Assembly: GCF_004801395.1 (NCBI RefSeq)
Contig: NZ_SSOA01000003.1
Location: forward strand, 372,001-436,000
Reading direction: 5' to 3'
DNA from: Gillisella terrae
GTDB taxonomy: Bacteria; Pseudomonadota; Alphaproteobacteria; Rhizobiales; Rhizobiaceae
DNA: 64,000 nucleotides
The position numbers and the translations under genes are program-made. Below are positions 36,042-44,898 of this stretch, one piece after another; position 1 is the first letter of the stretch, and every line of letters starts with the position of its first letter. The notes beneath the pieces were generated by a model that had not been told where the DNA came from, ran no database searches, and saw nothing but the letters and a program-made list of their open reading frames with translations.

Positions 36042-36195
36042 GGGAGATCCTCTTGCCGAGCGGGCCATGGTGATGGCAGGCGTTTTACCTGTCTCTTGCG
36101 CACTGGTCCAGTCATCGTCCAGCCAAAGCGCCGGTTGCTTGTTCTGCGCCTGTCTTTCTGTCTAAATAGGCGTTTGTGTGGTGAGGGGAACCGCG

Positions 36196-36597
36196 ATGGT
36201 GAAAAAAGAGCGTGATGATGTCATGGAAACGGTGGTGGGCTTGCGCGATGCAGGTGTGACGGGCCGCATGAACAACAGCGCACTTTTGGCCCTTGCAGAA
36301 GAAGCGCTGGCGCGCTTTTGGCAAGCGCGCCCGACCATGGAGAATGAACCGGATTTTCGCCCGACAAAATTCGAATGTCGTCTTTATGGTGCCCTCAAAC
36401 CCGGCGATCTTTTGCGCTTTACCGTGACAGTCGATAAAATCGGCGGCAAATCCGCAGGCTTTGCCGTGGCCGTGGAATGCAACAAGGCCCACGCCGCCGA
36501 CATCGAAATTGTCTGGACCGCCGTTCATCCGCAAACGGCAGAGCCTGTCGCTCTGCCAGAAGAATTGCGCGACTGGCTCTATCAATATTTGCCGTAA
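36196..36597 (+). CDS. Hot-dog fold thioesterase-like protein
   Basis: 133 aa resembling 4HBT/YbgC-type acyl-CoA thioesterases. VVGLRDAGVTGRMNNSALLALAEEA (split, about 13-37) corresponds to the V-R-x-x-D-x-x-G-H-x-N-N motif, with the usual His replaced by Met, so the catalytic detail is uncertain. A beta-sheet region (FECRLYGALKPGDLLRFTVTV) follows. Start ATG 36196 has GAGGGGAA five bases upstream; a GTG at 36178 is an alternative. Divergent from the deacetylase-family gene and convergent with the kinase-like gene. Confidence 0.72.
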   Translation: MVKKERDDVMETVVGLRDAGVTGRMNNSALLALAEEALARFWQARPTMENEPDFRPTKFECRLYGALKPGDLLRFTVTVDKIGGKSAGFAVAVECNKAHAADIEIVWTAVHPQTAEPVALPEELRDWLYQYLP

Positions 36598-36605
36598 ATC
36601 CAAAT

Positions 36606-37475
36606 CTATCCAAGCGCGTTATGGATGATGGTTTCCAGTATTGTGAACTGCGGATCGGTATCATCAAGCTTGTCACGCGCCGCCTCAAGCGTGATCAGAC
36701 ATTTCCATAAGGCCCAGCCACGCCCGCGTTGCCAAGTCTTGTGATCGAGGGGCAGGGCTTCATGAAAACGCTGCCTGCTGTTGTCTTCCAAAAACGTCCA
36801 GGCAATGGCAAGGTCGCAGGCCGGATCGCCGATGCCCATTAAGCCAAAATCGATCACAGCGCTCAGTGCTCCGTTTGTTATTAACAAATTTCCCGGTGCG
36901 ACGTCGCCATGCAGCCAGACGGCGGGGGATTGCCATTGGCTGGATAGTGCCGCCTCCCAAATTTTGCTAGCCGCTTCAGCATCGATCCTGTCTTTCAGCG
37001 CGGCAATGGCCTTTCGGGTTTCAAGATCATACCTCACCAGTGAACCGCCGCGGTAAAAGTTGTGTGGTCCAGCCTCAGGGCCGTTCGATGCATCAATCTT
37101 GTACAGTGTGCTCAGAAAACCCGCCAAATCTTCTGCAAAGCGACAAGGATCATCAACCTTGCCGCACTCAGCGGTTTCGCCTTCAAGCCAGCCATAGATG
37201 CCAAATGGGTGGGGGAAATCGGCACTGGCCGCAGCAAGAGCAATGGCATCGGGAATTGGCAGTGGCAGGAGCGGTGCCAGATAGGGCAGGTAAATCTGCT
37301 CTTTTTGCACCTGTGCGGCGTAGCCTGCCGCGCTGGGCAGGCGAATAACCATTCTATCCCCAAGCCGGAAGCTGAAATGATCCCAGCCGCCGGGTACAAT
37401 AGGCGTGACGCTTAAATCCAGCCATTGGGGAAACTGCGCGGCAATCAGGCTGCGAACCAGATCCCCAGAGAGCAT
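36606..37475 (-). CDS. Aminoglycoside phosphotransferase family kinase
   Basis: 289-aa APH/choline-kinase-fold protein. The Brenner-type catalytic loop HGDVAPGNLL (about 190-200) and the metal-binding IDFG (about 210) are present, as is an N-terminal lobe with a G-loop-like GGWDHFSFRLG. Such proteins phosphorylate small alcohols or aminoglycosides; resistance cannot be assumed. Start ATG 37475 (MLSGDLV) has GGAAG upstream; a GTG five codons before is possible. Confidence 0.82.
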   Translation of the reverse strand: MLSGDLVRSLIAAQFPQWLDLSVTPIVPGGWDHFSFRLGDRMVIRLPSAAGYAAQVQKEQIYLPYLAPLLPLPIPDAIALAAASADFPHPFGIYGWLEGETAECGKVDDPCRFAEDLAGFLSTLYKIDASNGPEAGPHNFYRGGSLVRYDLETRKAIAALKDRIDAEAASKIWEAALSSQWQSPAVWLHGDVAPGNLLITNGALSAVIDFGLMGIGDPACDLAIAWTFLEDNSRQRFHEALPLDHKTWQRGRGWALWKCLITLEAARDKLDDTDPQFTILETIIHNALG

Positions 37476-37547
37476 GCGTCTGTCTTCCACTATCCTATCA
37501 CCTTTCAGAGTGTGGTGACATCATAGTTGAAAAGGATGACAGCAATT

Positions 37548-38111
37548 TCAAGCCCGCTTCGGCAGCAGGGGATAGCCGACCATCACGGCGCGGGCGGCAA
37601 GCGTTGCGATGGCGGCTTTGAGCAGATCGCCGGGAAGAAAGGCAAGCGAGCCGATCAGCACTTTGTCAAAGGGTGTGCCGGTGACCATGGAGACCCAAGG
37701 CATGCCGCAGGCATAGACCACGCCAATGCCGCCAATCACGGAGGCTGCGAAAAAGCCAGCCATTTGCAAAGGCGTGGATTGGCTGTTGCGCACCAGCCGC
37801 TCTGCCAGAAAGCCGGTGACGAAAGCGCCGATGATCCAGCCAAAAATATAGCCGCCGGTGACGCCCATCAGCACATGCAGCCCGCCATTGCCGCCCGCCA
37901 GCACCGGCAGGCCCATGGCAACCAGCACCACCAGCAGGGCGTAGGAAAGGGCTCCACGCTTGGCACCAATGATGCAACCCGCCAGCATGACGCCCATGGA
38001 TTGCGCTGTGATGGGCACCGGAATGAAGGCAAGCGTAACCGGCGGGATCAAGCCCAGCACAATAACGATGGCGGTAAACAGGGCGGTCAGCACGAGGTCT
38101 CTGGTTGTCAT
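37548..38111 (-). CDS. bioY: Biotin transporter substrate-specificity subunit BioY
   Basis: 187-aa membrane protein with six hydrophobic helices. It is the S component that binds biotin in an ECF transporter, or works alone at lower efficiency. The family signature appears in the first third (PVTLAFIPVPITAQSMGVML) and GGLHVLMGVTGGYIFGW. It is the last gene of bioMNY. A BioR-like box lies 37 bases upstream, in the bioN-bioY gap. Confidence 0.93.
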   Translation of the reverse strand: MTTRDLVLTALFTAIVIVLGLIPPVTLAFIPVPITAQSMGVMLAGCIIGAKRGALSYALLVVLVAMGLPVLAGGNGGLHVLMGVTGGYIFGWIIGAFVTGFLAERLVRNSQSTPLQMAGFFAASVIGGIGVVYACGMPWVSMVTGTPFDKVLIGSLAFLPGDLLKAAIATLAARAVMVGYPLLPKRA

Positions 38112-38147
38112 GAAATATCTCCACGTGGAAATTGATAGTTTCCCAGT

Positions 38148-38157
38148 TTATAGATTA
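38148..38157 (-). promoter_or_regulatory. Candidate BioR box before bioY
   Basis: Minus-strand TAATCTATAA differs at one position from the BioR consensus TTATCTATAA described for alphaproteobacterial biotin genes. It lies in the 53-base gap between bioN and bioY. A bioR gene was not seen in this window. Confidence 0.4.
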
Positions 38158-38164
38158 TTTCGAT

Positions 38165-38770
38165 TTAGTGCCCGCGAATGTCGCGGGCGTCAATAGCCTC
38201 GGCAATAGAATCTGCTTCTTTCAAGGTCAGGATAATCAGGGGTCCGATCATTTTTAGCGGGTGCACGGGGAGGCCGCGGGCTTTGTGGGCGTCTTTTAAG
38301 GCCTGATAGCGATTGGCAATATCCGGCACAAAGCGCAGCACAAGCCCCAGCGCCAGGCTGACATCGGCGGCTTTTAGAAGGCCCAGCCGTTCCAGTGGCA
38401 TCAGCAAAACGTGCAGGGCTGCCATAAAGCTGGCAATGCTGGTTGTGGCGGTAACCGTTGCGGCCAGAAACACCACGGCCAGCAGTCGCAGGCTGCTGAC
38501 CAGAGCATCGAAGGGGGTAAGCACCACGGCATTGAAGATGGCAAACAGTCCAATGGTGATGACAATCGGGCGAATGCGCCGAAAAGACTGTTTGAACCCG
38601 AGTCCCACAGAGATATAGAGCGCGCCGGACAGGATGACGGCGATTGCTTGCACCCAGATGGACGATAAAAGCGCAAGTATAATGCTGGTGAGGAGCAGGA
38701 TTGTCAGCTTCGTAAAGGTTGAAAGCCGGTGAAAGGGCGTGTTGCCCTCAACGTAAAGGCTGGTCATCAT
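38165..38770 (-). CDS. bioN: ECF transporter T component BioN
   Basis: 201-aa transmembrane coupling subunit with five or six hydrophobic helices. Near the C-terminus lie the coupling motifs, an A-R-G-like segment (HKARGLPVHPLKMIG) and a second one (EAIDARDIRGH). It links the ATPase BioM to BioY. It overlaps bioM by four bases (ATGA). It belongs to the bioMNY biotin uptake operon known from rhizobia. Confidence 0.92.
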   Translation of the reverse strand: MMTSLYVEGNTPFHRLSTFTKLTILLLTSIILALLSSIWVQAIAVILSGALYISVGLGFKQSFRRIRPIVITIGLFAIFNAVVLTPFDALVSSLRLLAVVFLAATVTATTSIASFMAALHVLLMPLERLGLLKAADVSLALGLVLRFVPDIANRYQALKDAHKARGLPVHPLKMIGPLIILTLKEADSIAEAIDARDIRGH

Positions 38771-39465
38771 GTTACAAGATTCCGATAAAACGCGGTGGCT
38801 TCGCCAGCATTGCCATCAAACACCAGTCGCGCCTGATCAAACACCAGAACACGATCAAACTCTGCCACAAATTCAAGATCATGGCTGATCACCAGAGCAT
38901 TCTCTTCCAGCCCGCGAATAGTGCTGGCCACCTTGAGCTGGTTTCGCAAGTCGAGCTGATTGGTGGGTTCGTCAAAAATCACCAGCTGAGGTTTTGTCAC
39001 CAGCACGGCGGCAAGGGCTGCCAGTTGCAACTCGCCGCCCGACAGCTCATGGGGGCGTCGATGGAGAAGATGGGCAATGCCCAGTCGCTCCACCACGGGC
39101 GCAATGGCAGCCTCAAGAGCCGCACCCTTTAGGCCCCGCGCTTTAGGCCCCATGGCAATATCATCGCCAATCAGTGGCAGGATGATCTGGTTGGCCGGAT
39201 TTTGGAAGATGAAGCCGGTGCGCGACAAAACCGCTTTGGCATCTTTGACCGTATCCAATCCATCCAGCGTTACCTGACCGGCAGTTGGCTTGATCAAGCC
39301 ATTGATCAGGCGGGCAAAGGTCGATTTTCCTGATCCATTCAGGCCAATCACACCAATGCGCCTTTCGCTCAGCGTGAGTGTCAGCGGCTCCAGCGCCACA
39401 CGGCCATCAAAGGCAACTGTGGCCTGTTCGAAGTGGATCTGCACGACGCGACTATCCTTTTGCAT
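38767..39465 (-). CDS. bioM: ECF transporter ATPase BioM
   Basis: 232-aa ABC ATPase energising biotin uptake. Walker A is GLNGSGKST (about 41-49), the signature is LSGGELQLAALA and Walker B is PQLVIFDEPTNQLD. It is the first gene of the bioMNY operon; ATG at 39465. No BioR box was found directly upstream, unlike in the bioN-bioY gap. Confidence 0.93.
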   Translation of the reverse strand: MQKDSRVVQIHFEQATVAFDGRVALEPLTLTLSERRIGVIGLNGSGKSTFARLINGLIKPTAGQVTLDGLDTVKDAKAVLSRTGFIFQNPANQIILPLIGDDIAMGPKARGLKGAALEAAIAPVVERLGIAHLLHRRPHELSGGELQLAALAAVLVTKPQLVIFDEPTNQLDLRNQLKVASTIRGLEENALVISHDLEFVAEFDRVLVFDQARLVFDGNAGEATAFYRNLVT

Positions 39466-39618
39466 TTTGTCAAGTTCTACAACGGCAGCAGCGATAAAGG
39501 GAAATTATGTCTTTCCTGTTTACAGCCGCAACAGGCTTTGCTCCTATACACTGGTTATCCACCAAGGCAGACTTTGTTGGTGCACCAACGCTTCAACTGC
39601 TTATCTTGTTGTTGTGAC

Positions 39619-39692
39619 GCAGTAACACTCTTAATCTGCTGCATAATTTTTCCTTAAATCGATTCCGATTTACGAAAAAAATTATGCAGTAG
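39619..39692 (+). repeat. RIME1-like element, second module intact
   Basis: CGCAGTAACACTCTTAATCT leads into GCTGCATAATTTTTCC..., with the ATCGATTCCGAT core and the closing ATTATGCAGTA. The first module upstream is hardly recognisable. It lies upstream of the agmatinase-like gene, between it and bioM. Confidence 0.75.
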
Positions 39693-39743
39693 GTCAGAAA
39701 ACCGGAGTCCACTTTTCCCCGACACACTCTCAGGAGCTGAATT

Positions 39744-40700
39744 TTGACATCAGATTTTTATCAGCCTGTCGATGCCGGTCTTATTCCTCGTTTTGCCGGG
39801 CCCGCCACGTTCATGCGCCTGCCGCTCTTAACTTCTGCCAAGGGGCTGGATATTGCCCTTGTCGGCATTCCATGGGATGGCGGCACCACCAATCGCGCCG
39901 GGGCCCGCCATGGCCCGCGTGAGCTTCGCAATCAATCCAGCCTGATGCGTAAGGTGCATCATGTCTCAAAAATTGAGCCATTTAAACTGGCCAATATTGC
40001 CGATGTTGGTGATATCACCGTCAACCCCATTGATCTGATGCTGGCGCTGAAGCAGATGGAAGACGGCATAGCCAATATTCTGGATGCTGGTGCTCTGCCG
40101 CTGATTGGCGGCGGCGATCATTTGACAACGCTGCCGGTGCTGCGGGCGGTGGCAAAATCCCGACCGGTTGGCCTCATCCATTTCGATGCCCATTCCGACA
40201 CCAATGACAGCTATTTTGACGGCCAGCGCTTTACCCATGGCACACCGTTTCGCCGCGCCATTGAAGAGGGTCTGCTGGACCCGAAACGCATGGTGCAGAT
40301 TGGCATTCGCGGCTCGCTCTACAGCGCCGATGAGCATGATTGGGCCAAAGAACAGGGCATTCGCATCATCTATATGGAAGAATTTACCCGCCGTGGCCCC
40401 GAGGATGTGATGGCGGAAGCCCGCGCCATTGCCGGTGACGGTGCCACCTATGTCAGCTTCGACATCGACAGCATTGACCCTTCCATGGCCCCCGGCACAG
40501 GCACGCCCGAAATCGGCGGCTTTTTGACCCGTGAGGCGCAGGCCATGGTGCGCCTGCTGGAGGGCGTCAACATCGTCGGTGCGGACGTGGTCGAGGTCGC
40601 GCCACCCTTTGATGTCGGCGGCATGACGGCCATTGCCGGGGCCACCATGATGTTCGAGCTGTTGTGCGTCATGGCAAAGCGGGTGGCAGACAGCCGGTAA
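39744..40700 (+). CDS. Ureohydrolase, agmatinase family
   Basis: 318-aa binuclear-manganese hydrolase of the arginase/agmatinase superfamily. It splits urea from agmatine or another guanidino compound. Metal ligands are in GGGDHLT, HFDAHSDTND and SFDIDSIDP. The start is TTG at 39744 with AGGAG at ideal spacing; no nearby ATG fits. The substrate is uncertain (agmatine, guanidinobutyrate or other), so no symbol is given. Stands alone upstream of the YcaQ-like gene. Confidence 0.87.
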   Translation: MTSDFYQPVDAGLIPRFAGPATFMRLPLLTSAKGLDIALVGIPWDGGTTNRAGARHGPRELRNQSSLMRKVHHVSKIEPFKLANIADVGDITVNPIDLMLALKQMEDGIANILDAGALPLIGGGDHLTTLPVLRAVAKSRPVGLIHFDAHSDTNDSYFDGQRFTHGTPFRRAIEEGLLDPKRMVQIGIRGSLYSADEHDWAKEQGIRIIYMEEFTRRGPEDVMAEARAIAGDGATYVSFDIDSIDPSMAPGTGTPEIGGFLTREAQAMVRLLEGVNIVGADVVEVAPPFDVGGMTAIAGATMMFELLCVMAKRVADSR

Positions 40701-40783
40701 CCAGACCTCAACCCTTCGAAAAATGTCTCGAAGGGTTGACTTTTAGCCTTGAACAAAGAGTGAACATTATCTATCCTTTTCTC

Positions 40784-41971
40784 ATGGCTCAGGTGATCGA
40801 CAATCAAACGGCACGGCGGATTTTTATGGAGCGGCAGGGGCTCAGCCGCGCACCGGGCAAGGCTTTGTCGCGGCAAGGCCTGCTGGGGCTGATCCATGAT
40901 CTCGGTTTTGTGCAGGTCGATAGCATTGGCACGGTCGAGCGCGCTCATCATCAGATTTTGTTTTCGCGCAACCAGACTTACAAGCGTGAGGATTTAACCG
41001 CACTTTTGGAGCAGGATCGTCTGCTGTTTGAGCATTGGACCCACGACGCCTCCATTCTGCCTGTGGCGTTTTTCCCCTATTGGAAACACCGTTTTGCCCG
41101 CGAAGAAAGCCGCATTCTGGAGCGCTGGCGCAAATGGCGTGAGCCGGGATTCGAAGCGGCCTTTGAGGAGACCTATCGGCGCATTGCTGACGGCGGCCCG
41201 GCCCTGTCACGAGAGCTGAAAGAGGGTGATCATAAATCCGGCGGCTGGTGGAATTGGCATCCGTCGAAAACTGCGCTGGAATTTCTGTGGCGCACCGGCA
41301 AGCTCACCATCCGAGGCCGTGAGAACTTTCAAAAAATCTATGATGTCAGTGAAAAATGCATTCCGCGCGATCATTTTGAGGCGGAAGTGAGCCATGCGGC
41401 TTTCCTGGATTGGGCCTGCCGCGAGGCACTGACGCGGTTGGGTTTTGCCACCTCCGGCGAAATCGCCGCCTTTTGGCATCTGGTCAGCCCGCAAGAGGCC
41501 AAACAATGGGTGGAAGATCATCGCGCCGAGCTTGAAGAGGTGATGATCATGCCCGCAAGTGGCGATAAGCCTCGGCCTTCATTTGCCCTTTGCGAACACA
41601 TGCAGCACCTGCTGGCGGCCCCCGCACCGCCCAACCGCATTCGTGTGCTCAGCCCGTTTGATCCCCTGATCCGCGACCGGGCGCGCACCGAGCGCTTGTT
41701 TGGTTTTTTCTACCGAATCGAAGTGTTTGTGCCTGAGCCTAAGCGGGAATATGGCTATTACGTCTTTCCGCTGCTGGAAGGCGACCGCCTGATTGGCCGC
41801 ATCGACATGAAAGCCAACCGAAAAGCGCAGACGCTGGATGTCAAACGCCTATGGCTGGAAAAAGGCGTGAAAGCATCGACCGGACGGTTGGAAAAACTGG
41901 ATGCGGAATTGCAGCGGCTGGCAAAATTTACGGGCGTTGAGAAGGTGGTTTATGGGGAGGGCTGGGTTTAG
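40784..41971 (+). CDS. YcaQ/AlkZ-like winged-helix DNA glycosylase family protein
   Basis: 395 aa of the HTH_42 (YcaQ) family, which unhooks or excises bulky alkyl adducts and some interstrand crosslinks in DNA. Tandem winged-helix regions are visible, and the catalytic Q-x-D-type motif appears as FVQVDSIG at about 43-50. Other signatures are HEWTHDA-like FEHWTHDASILP and a C-terminal FDPLIRDRARTERLF. The ATG at 40784 gives the family N-terminus (MAQVIDNQTARR). Its ribosome-binding site is weak, and a GTG eight codons upstream is possible. Confidence 0.8.
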   Translation: MAQVIDNQTARRIFMERQGLSRAPGKALSRQGLLGLIHDLGFVQVDSIGTVERAHHQILFSRNQTYKREDLTALLEQDRLLFEHWTHDASILPVAFFPYWKHRFAREESRILERWRKWREPGFEAAFEETYRRIADGGPALSRELKEGDHKSGGWWNWHPSKTALEFLWRTGKLTIRGRENFQKIYDVSEKCIPRDHFEAEVSHAAFLDWACREALTRLGFATSGEIAAFWHLVSPQEAKQWVEDHRAELEEVMIMPASGDKPRPSFALCEHMQHLLAAPAPPNRIRVLSPFDPLIRDRARTERLFGFFYRIEVFVPEPKREYGYYVFPLLEGDRLIGRIDMKANRKAQTLDVKRLWLEKGVKASTGRLEKLDAELQRLAKFTGVEKVVYGEGWV

Positions 41972-41979
41972 AAGGCTGC

Positions 41980-42010
41980 TTCCACAGCGCCGTGCGCCAT
42001 ATGTGGCGCC
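41980..42010 (+). repeat. RIME1-like first module, fragment
   Basis: CACAGCGCCGTGCGCCATAT, then GTGGCGCCGTC: the left arm and centre of module one, without the second module. It lies between convergent genes and touches the 3' end of the sulfotransferase gene. Confidence 0.5.
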
Positions 42011-42011
42011 G

Positions 42012-42773
42012 TCATCCCGCGTCCAATTCGGCTCGAAACCGCATCACCCAATCGCGATTGATGGCATCAGCCAGCTTTGCCACGCCCGGCACCACGCCAT
42101 TGGCCGCATTGCCATCCAGACCCAGCGCTTCCAGAATAATCCGCACATGTCCAGCCGGATCGGCGGAGAGCGCATGATAGGTGATGCGAAGAGGCGCAAT
42201 GCCTTGCTCTTCAAACCAGTTCTGCCAGCCGAGATCAAAAGCCGCAAACCGTTCATAGGTGGCGCGAATGTCTGCCGCATCATAAACCGGCTCTTTGGCA
42301 GGTGCGACCCGCTCCAGTTCGGTGCCATCCGGGGCGACATGCCACAGGCCGGTCTGTTCTGCCTTCACGCAGGAGACCGCTTGTTCCACTTTGTCCAAGC
42401 GTGTCAGATGAATAAACAAAGTACGCCCAAAGGCTGCCTCGACCCGCTCTCGATCATTGGCGTGGCCTGGATGCAGAATGCGAAGCTTTTCCATGAAAAA
42501 ATCGAAACTATGCCTTTGCAAACGTAAACCAAACACGCCGGTATCAAGACTTCCCTTGGCTATAGCCGCCTGAAATATGGCCTCAAGCGTGTCGGTTTCC
42601 GAAAGGGTCGGCTCTAAATTGAGATTGAAAGAGGAAAGCCATTCGGAAAGGGATGGACGATGAAAATAAGACCCCGGATTGCCAGAGATGCCCGTCGCCG
42701 CCAACAGTTTACACAGCAAAGTGCTGCCACTTCGGGGCGAGGTGCAGATGATGTAGGACTGGTATTTCGCCAT
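42012..42773 (-). CDS. Stf0-type sulfotransferase
   Basis: 253-aa PAPS-dependent sulfotransferase resembling the Stf0 family, known from trehalose sulfation in mycobacteria and present in rhizobia. The phosphosulfate-binding loop is CTSPRSGSTLLCKLLAATG at about 10-28, followed by GNPGSYFHRPS. A conserved Arg-rich IHLTRLDKVEQAVS marks the 3'-phosphate site. Start ATG 42773 (MAKYQSY) is preferred to the frame from 42803. The acceptor substrate is unknown; surface carbohydrate is plausible. Confidence 0.83.
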   Translation of the reverse strand: MAKYQSYIICTSPRSGSTLLCKLLAATGISGNPGSYFHRPSLSEWLSSFNLNLEPTLSETDTLEAIFQAAIAKGSLDTGVFGLRLQRHSFDFFMEKLRILHPGHANDRERVEAAFGRTLFIHLTRLDKVEQAVSCVKAEQTGLWHVAPDGTELERVAPAKEPVYDAADIRATYERFAAFDLGWQNWFEEQGIAPLRITYHALSADPAGHVRIILEALGLDGNAANGVVPGVAKLADAINRDWVMRFRAELDAG

Positions 42774-42938
42774 AGTTTGGTTTTCCAATGCAGTACAGGT
42801 CAAGTGCGAGCATGATCAGGAAATTTGAACTCTATTTTCAAAATATTACAATGGGATGGTGGGTTGGAAAATCTGCGGTCGTGCTTACCTTTAGCTCGGG
42901 TTTTTCAGAGATCATACAGCAAAGCGAATGGGTTGAAG

Positions 42939-43778
42939 ATGTCAGAGCCGAACATATTGAGAATTTCAACCTTTTCAGAGAAGGGTGAGGGTGGCAATCC
43001 GGCAGGCGTTTTGATCGGAGCGGCCTTGCCTGACGTCACTGAGATGCAGAAGATTGCTGCCCATGTCGGTTACTCCGAAACCGTCTTTGCGGCTCCAACC
43101 GAAGACGGGTGGCGGGTTCGGTATTTCTCGCCCGAATCTGAGGTGCCATTTTGCGGTCATGCCACCATTGCCCTTGGTGCAGCTCTGGCGCTGACCAAGG
43201 GGCCGGGAATTTTTCCACTGATCCTCAACAACACGAGTATTACCGTAGAAGGGAGAAGCACAGGCGGCCTGTTGACAGCTGCGCTGCAATCACCGCCAAC
43301 TCATAGTAGGGCAGCCACGCCTGAGCTTGTTGCAGATGTGATGGCGCTGTTTGGCTATTCCCACAATGATTTGGACCCGGCAATAGCGCCCGCACGCATC
43401 CATGGCGGTGCCGATCATATCGTCTTGCCATTGCGGTCGCGCGAGGCGCTTGCGGCCATGACCTATGACCTCGATGCCGGGCGTAAATTAATGCTCCGCG
43501 AAGGCTTGGTGACCATCTTGCTCGCCTACGCCGAAACACCACGCCTTTTTCACACCCGCAACCCCTTTGCCTCCGGCGGTGTCTATGAAGACCCAGCGAC
43601 AGGCGCGGCAACGGCCGCTTTCGCGGGCTATCTGAGAGACATTGCCTGGCCACATGGTGGTTCTATAGAGATCATCCAAGGGGAGGATATGGGTATGCGC
43701 TCGCGTCTGCACGCAGACATTGGACCAACGCCGGGTAGTTCAATTCGGGTATCCGGTGAAGCACGCCTTATGGACTGA
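42939..43778 (+). CDS. PhzF family isomerase
   Basis: 279 aa of the PhzF/diaminopimelate-epimerase fold. The two halves show GGNPAGVLI and the catalytic Glu region YSETVFAAP (about 40-48), then VPFCGHATIALG and, in the second half, VYEDPATGAATAAFAGYL. Most family members outside phenazine clusters have unknown substrates. No phenazine genes are near. The frame can extend to 42825, but ATG 42939 (MSEPNILRIS) gives the family start. Ribosome-binding site weak. Confidence 0.82.
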   Translation: MSEPNILRISTFSEKGEGGNPAGVLIGAALPDVTEMQKIAAHVGYSETVFAAPTEDGWRVRYFSPESEVPFCGHATIALGAALALTKGPGIFPLILNNTSITVEGRSTGGLLTAALQSPPTHSRAATPELVADVMALFGYSHNDLDPAIAPARIHGGADHIVLPLRSREALAAMTYDLDAGRKLMLREGLVTILLAYAETPRLFHTRNPFASGGVYEDPATGAATAAFAGYLRDIAWPHGGSIEIIQGEDMGMRSRLHADIGPTPGSSIRVSGEARLMD

Positions 43779-43861
43779 CGGCGTAGACACCATTCTACCA
43801 AAGTTCATCGGACCCGACACATCCTCCCGTCATATCGGATGTCACCAATTGCAGGCCCTTG

Positions 43862-44317
43862 TCACCCAATCACATTTCCTGTCTTATCCGTCCGTACCTT
43901 TTCAAAATTCACTTTGGTGAGCCGCATATCCTTGTCGGCATAATGCACCACGTCATTGGGTGCGCGGGTGCCGACGACAAGATAAGTACAGTCCTGACTT
44001 GATCGATTTTCAAGGCAATGGCCAAGGGCAACGCCTGCCTTGAAAGTGGCGGTATCGCCGGGGTGCATCTCGGTTATGGTGTCGCCTTCATGCAGGGTGG
44101 CGGTGCCCGAGAGCATGTAGATCAACTCGTCTTCCTGCTCGTGCCAATGCTTGTGGGAGGAGCGCGATCCAGGTGGCAGTGTTTCCACACAGGCACCGAA
44201 CTGCGTCAAGCCGCCCGCATCGCTCAAAAGCCTGGCTTGATAAGGGCCAAGCTCGGCATCGATGCCTTCACCCATCCAATGTTCCAGCTTTACGTCTTCA
44301 GGCCTGAAAATGGGCAT
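43862..44317 (-). CDS. Cupin-domain protein
   Basis: 151-aa single-domain cupin. Metal ligands are suggested by SHKHWHEQEDELIYMLSG (H-x-H-x4-E pattern) and a later His in GVALGHCLEN. Small cupins of this kind bind metal and act as isomerases, dioxygenases or sensors; the role is unknown. It follows the MerR-type gene by eight bases with AGGA in the gap, so the regulator and cupin are one operon. Confidence 0.8.
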   Translation of the reverse strand: MPIFRPEDVKLEHWMGEGIDAELGPYQARLLSDAGGLTQFGACVETLPPGSRSSHKHWHEQEDELIYMLSGTATLHEGDTITEMHPGDTATFKAGVALGHCLENRSSQDCTYLVVGTRAPNDVVHYADKDMRLTKVNFEKVRTDKTGNVIG

Positions 44318-44325
44318 GACCTATC

Positions 44326-44742
44326 CTATTGATGATCATGATCACAGAGCGCATGATCGGAGAGCGAGCGCAGCACATAGCATTGCTCGACCGTGTGGGA
44401 AGCGCAATTGGAGACGATGCGTTCCAGTTCGCTTTCCAGTTTTTTGAGTTGGGCAATTTTGCGCTGCACTTCCTGCAAATGCTCTTTGGCAATCAGGTCT
44501 GCGGTGGTGCAGGGGTCTTCGGGGTGGCTGCTGAGGGTGATGAGGTCGCGGATGGCATCGATGCTGAAGCCGAGGTCGCGCGCGTGGCGAATGAAGGTCA
44601 GGCGCTCCAGTTGCGCGCGGCCATAGCGTCTTTGATTGCCCTCGGATCGCTCTGGCGCGGGCATCAAACCCATCTGCTCGTAATAGCGAATGGTGGGCAC
44701 TTTCACGCCCGCCCGTTTGGAAAGCTCACCAATACCGTACAT
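44326..44742 (-). CDS. MerR family regulator with metal-type cysteines
   Basis: 138 aa. An N-terminal MerR winged helix (MYGIGELSKRAGVKVPTIRY, about 1-70) is followed by a long coupling helix. A metal-site pattern appears with C78, C113 and C121, plus a His/Cys tail (DHALCDHDHQ). A Cys at 78 together with 113 and 121 recalls ZntR/CadR/PbrR divalent-metal sensors more than CueR. No exporter gene is nearby; its only clear partner is the cupin. Start ATG 44742; the longer frame is rejected. Confidence 0.82.
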   Translation of the reverse strand: MYGIGELSKRAGVKVPTIRYYEQMGLMPAPERSEGNQRRYGRAQLERLTFIRHARDLGFSIDAIRDLITLSSHPEDPCTTADLIAKEHLQEVQRKIAQLKKLESELERIVSNCASHTVEQCYVLRSLSDHALCDHDHQ

Positions 44743-44807
44743 CGCCGCCTCGTCTGTTCGTCTTTCCCACCAATATTGGTCTTGGCTGGCCGAATACAAG
44801 CAGAACT

Positions 44808-44838
44808 CGTGCGTTATATATGGGAGAGGCGCTGTAAA
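44808..44838 (-). repeat. RIME1-like first module, fragment
   Basis: CGTGCGTTATATATGGGAGA followed by GGCGCTGTAAA is a diverged minus-strand first module, close to the copy at 5872 in its AT-rich centre. It lies upstream of the MerR gene and might overlap its promoter. Confidence 0.4.
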
Positions 44839-44841
44839 CGC

Positions 44842-44870
44842 AAAAAGGGGGCATGCCGCCACATGCCCCT
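44842..44870 (-). terminator. Rho-independent terminator of the 104-aa gene
   Basis: On the minus strand AGGGGCATG-TGGCGG-CATGCCCC is followed by CTTTTTG. It lies 28 bases beyond the stop of the gene at 44899-45213. Confidence 0.8.
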
Positions 44871-44898
44871 CTTTCGCATAGCCAACCAGATGGTGCGG

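Noticed and set aside
36606..37475. Antibiotic resistance gene
   Set aside because: The APH fold alone does not show resistance; the family includes many housekeeping kinases and the context gives no support.
42939..43778. Phenazine biosynthesis
   Set aside because: PhzF-fold proteins are widespread and no other phenazine gene is present.
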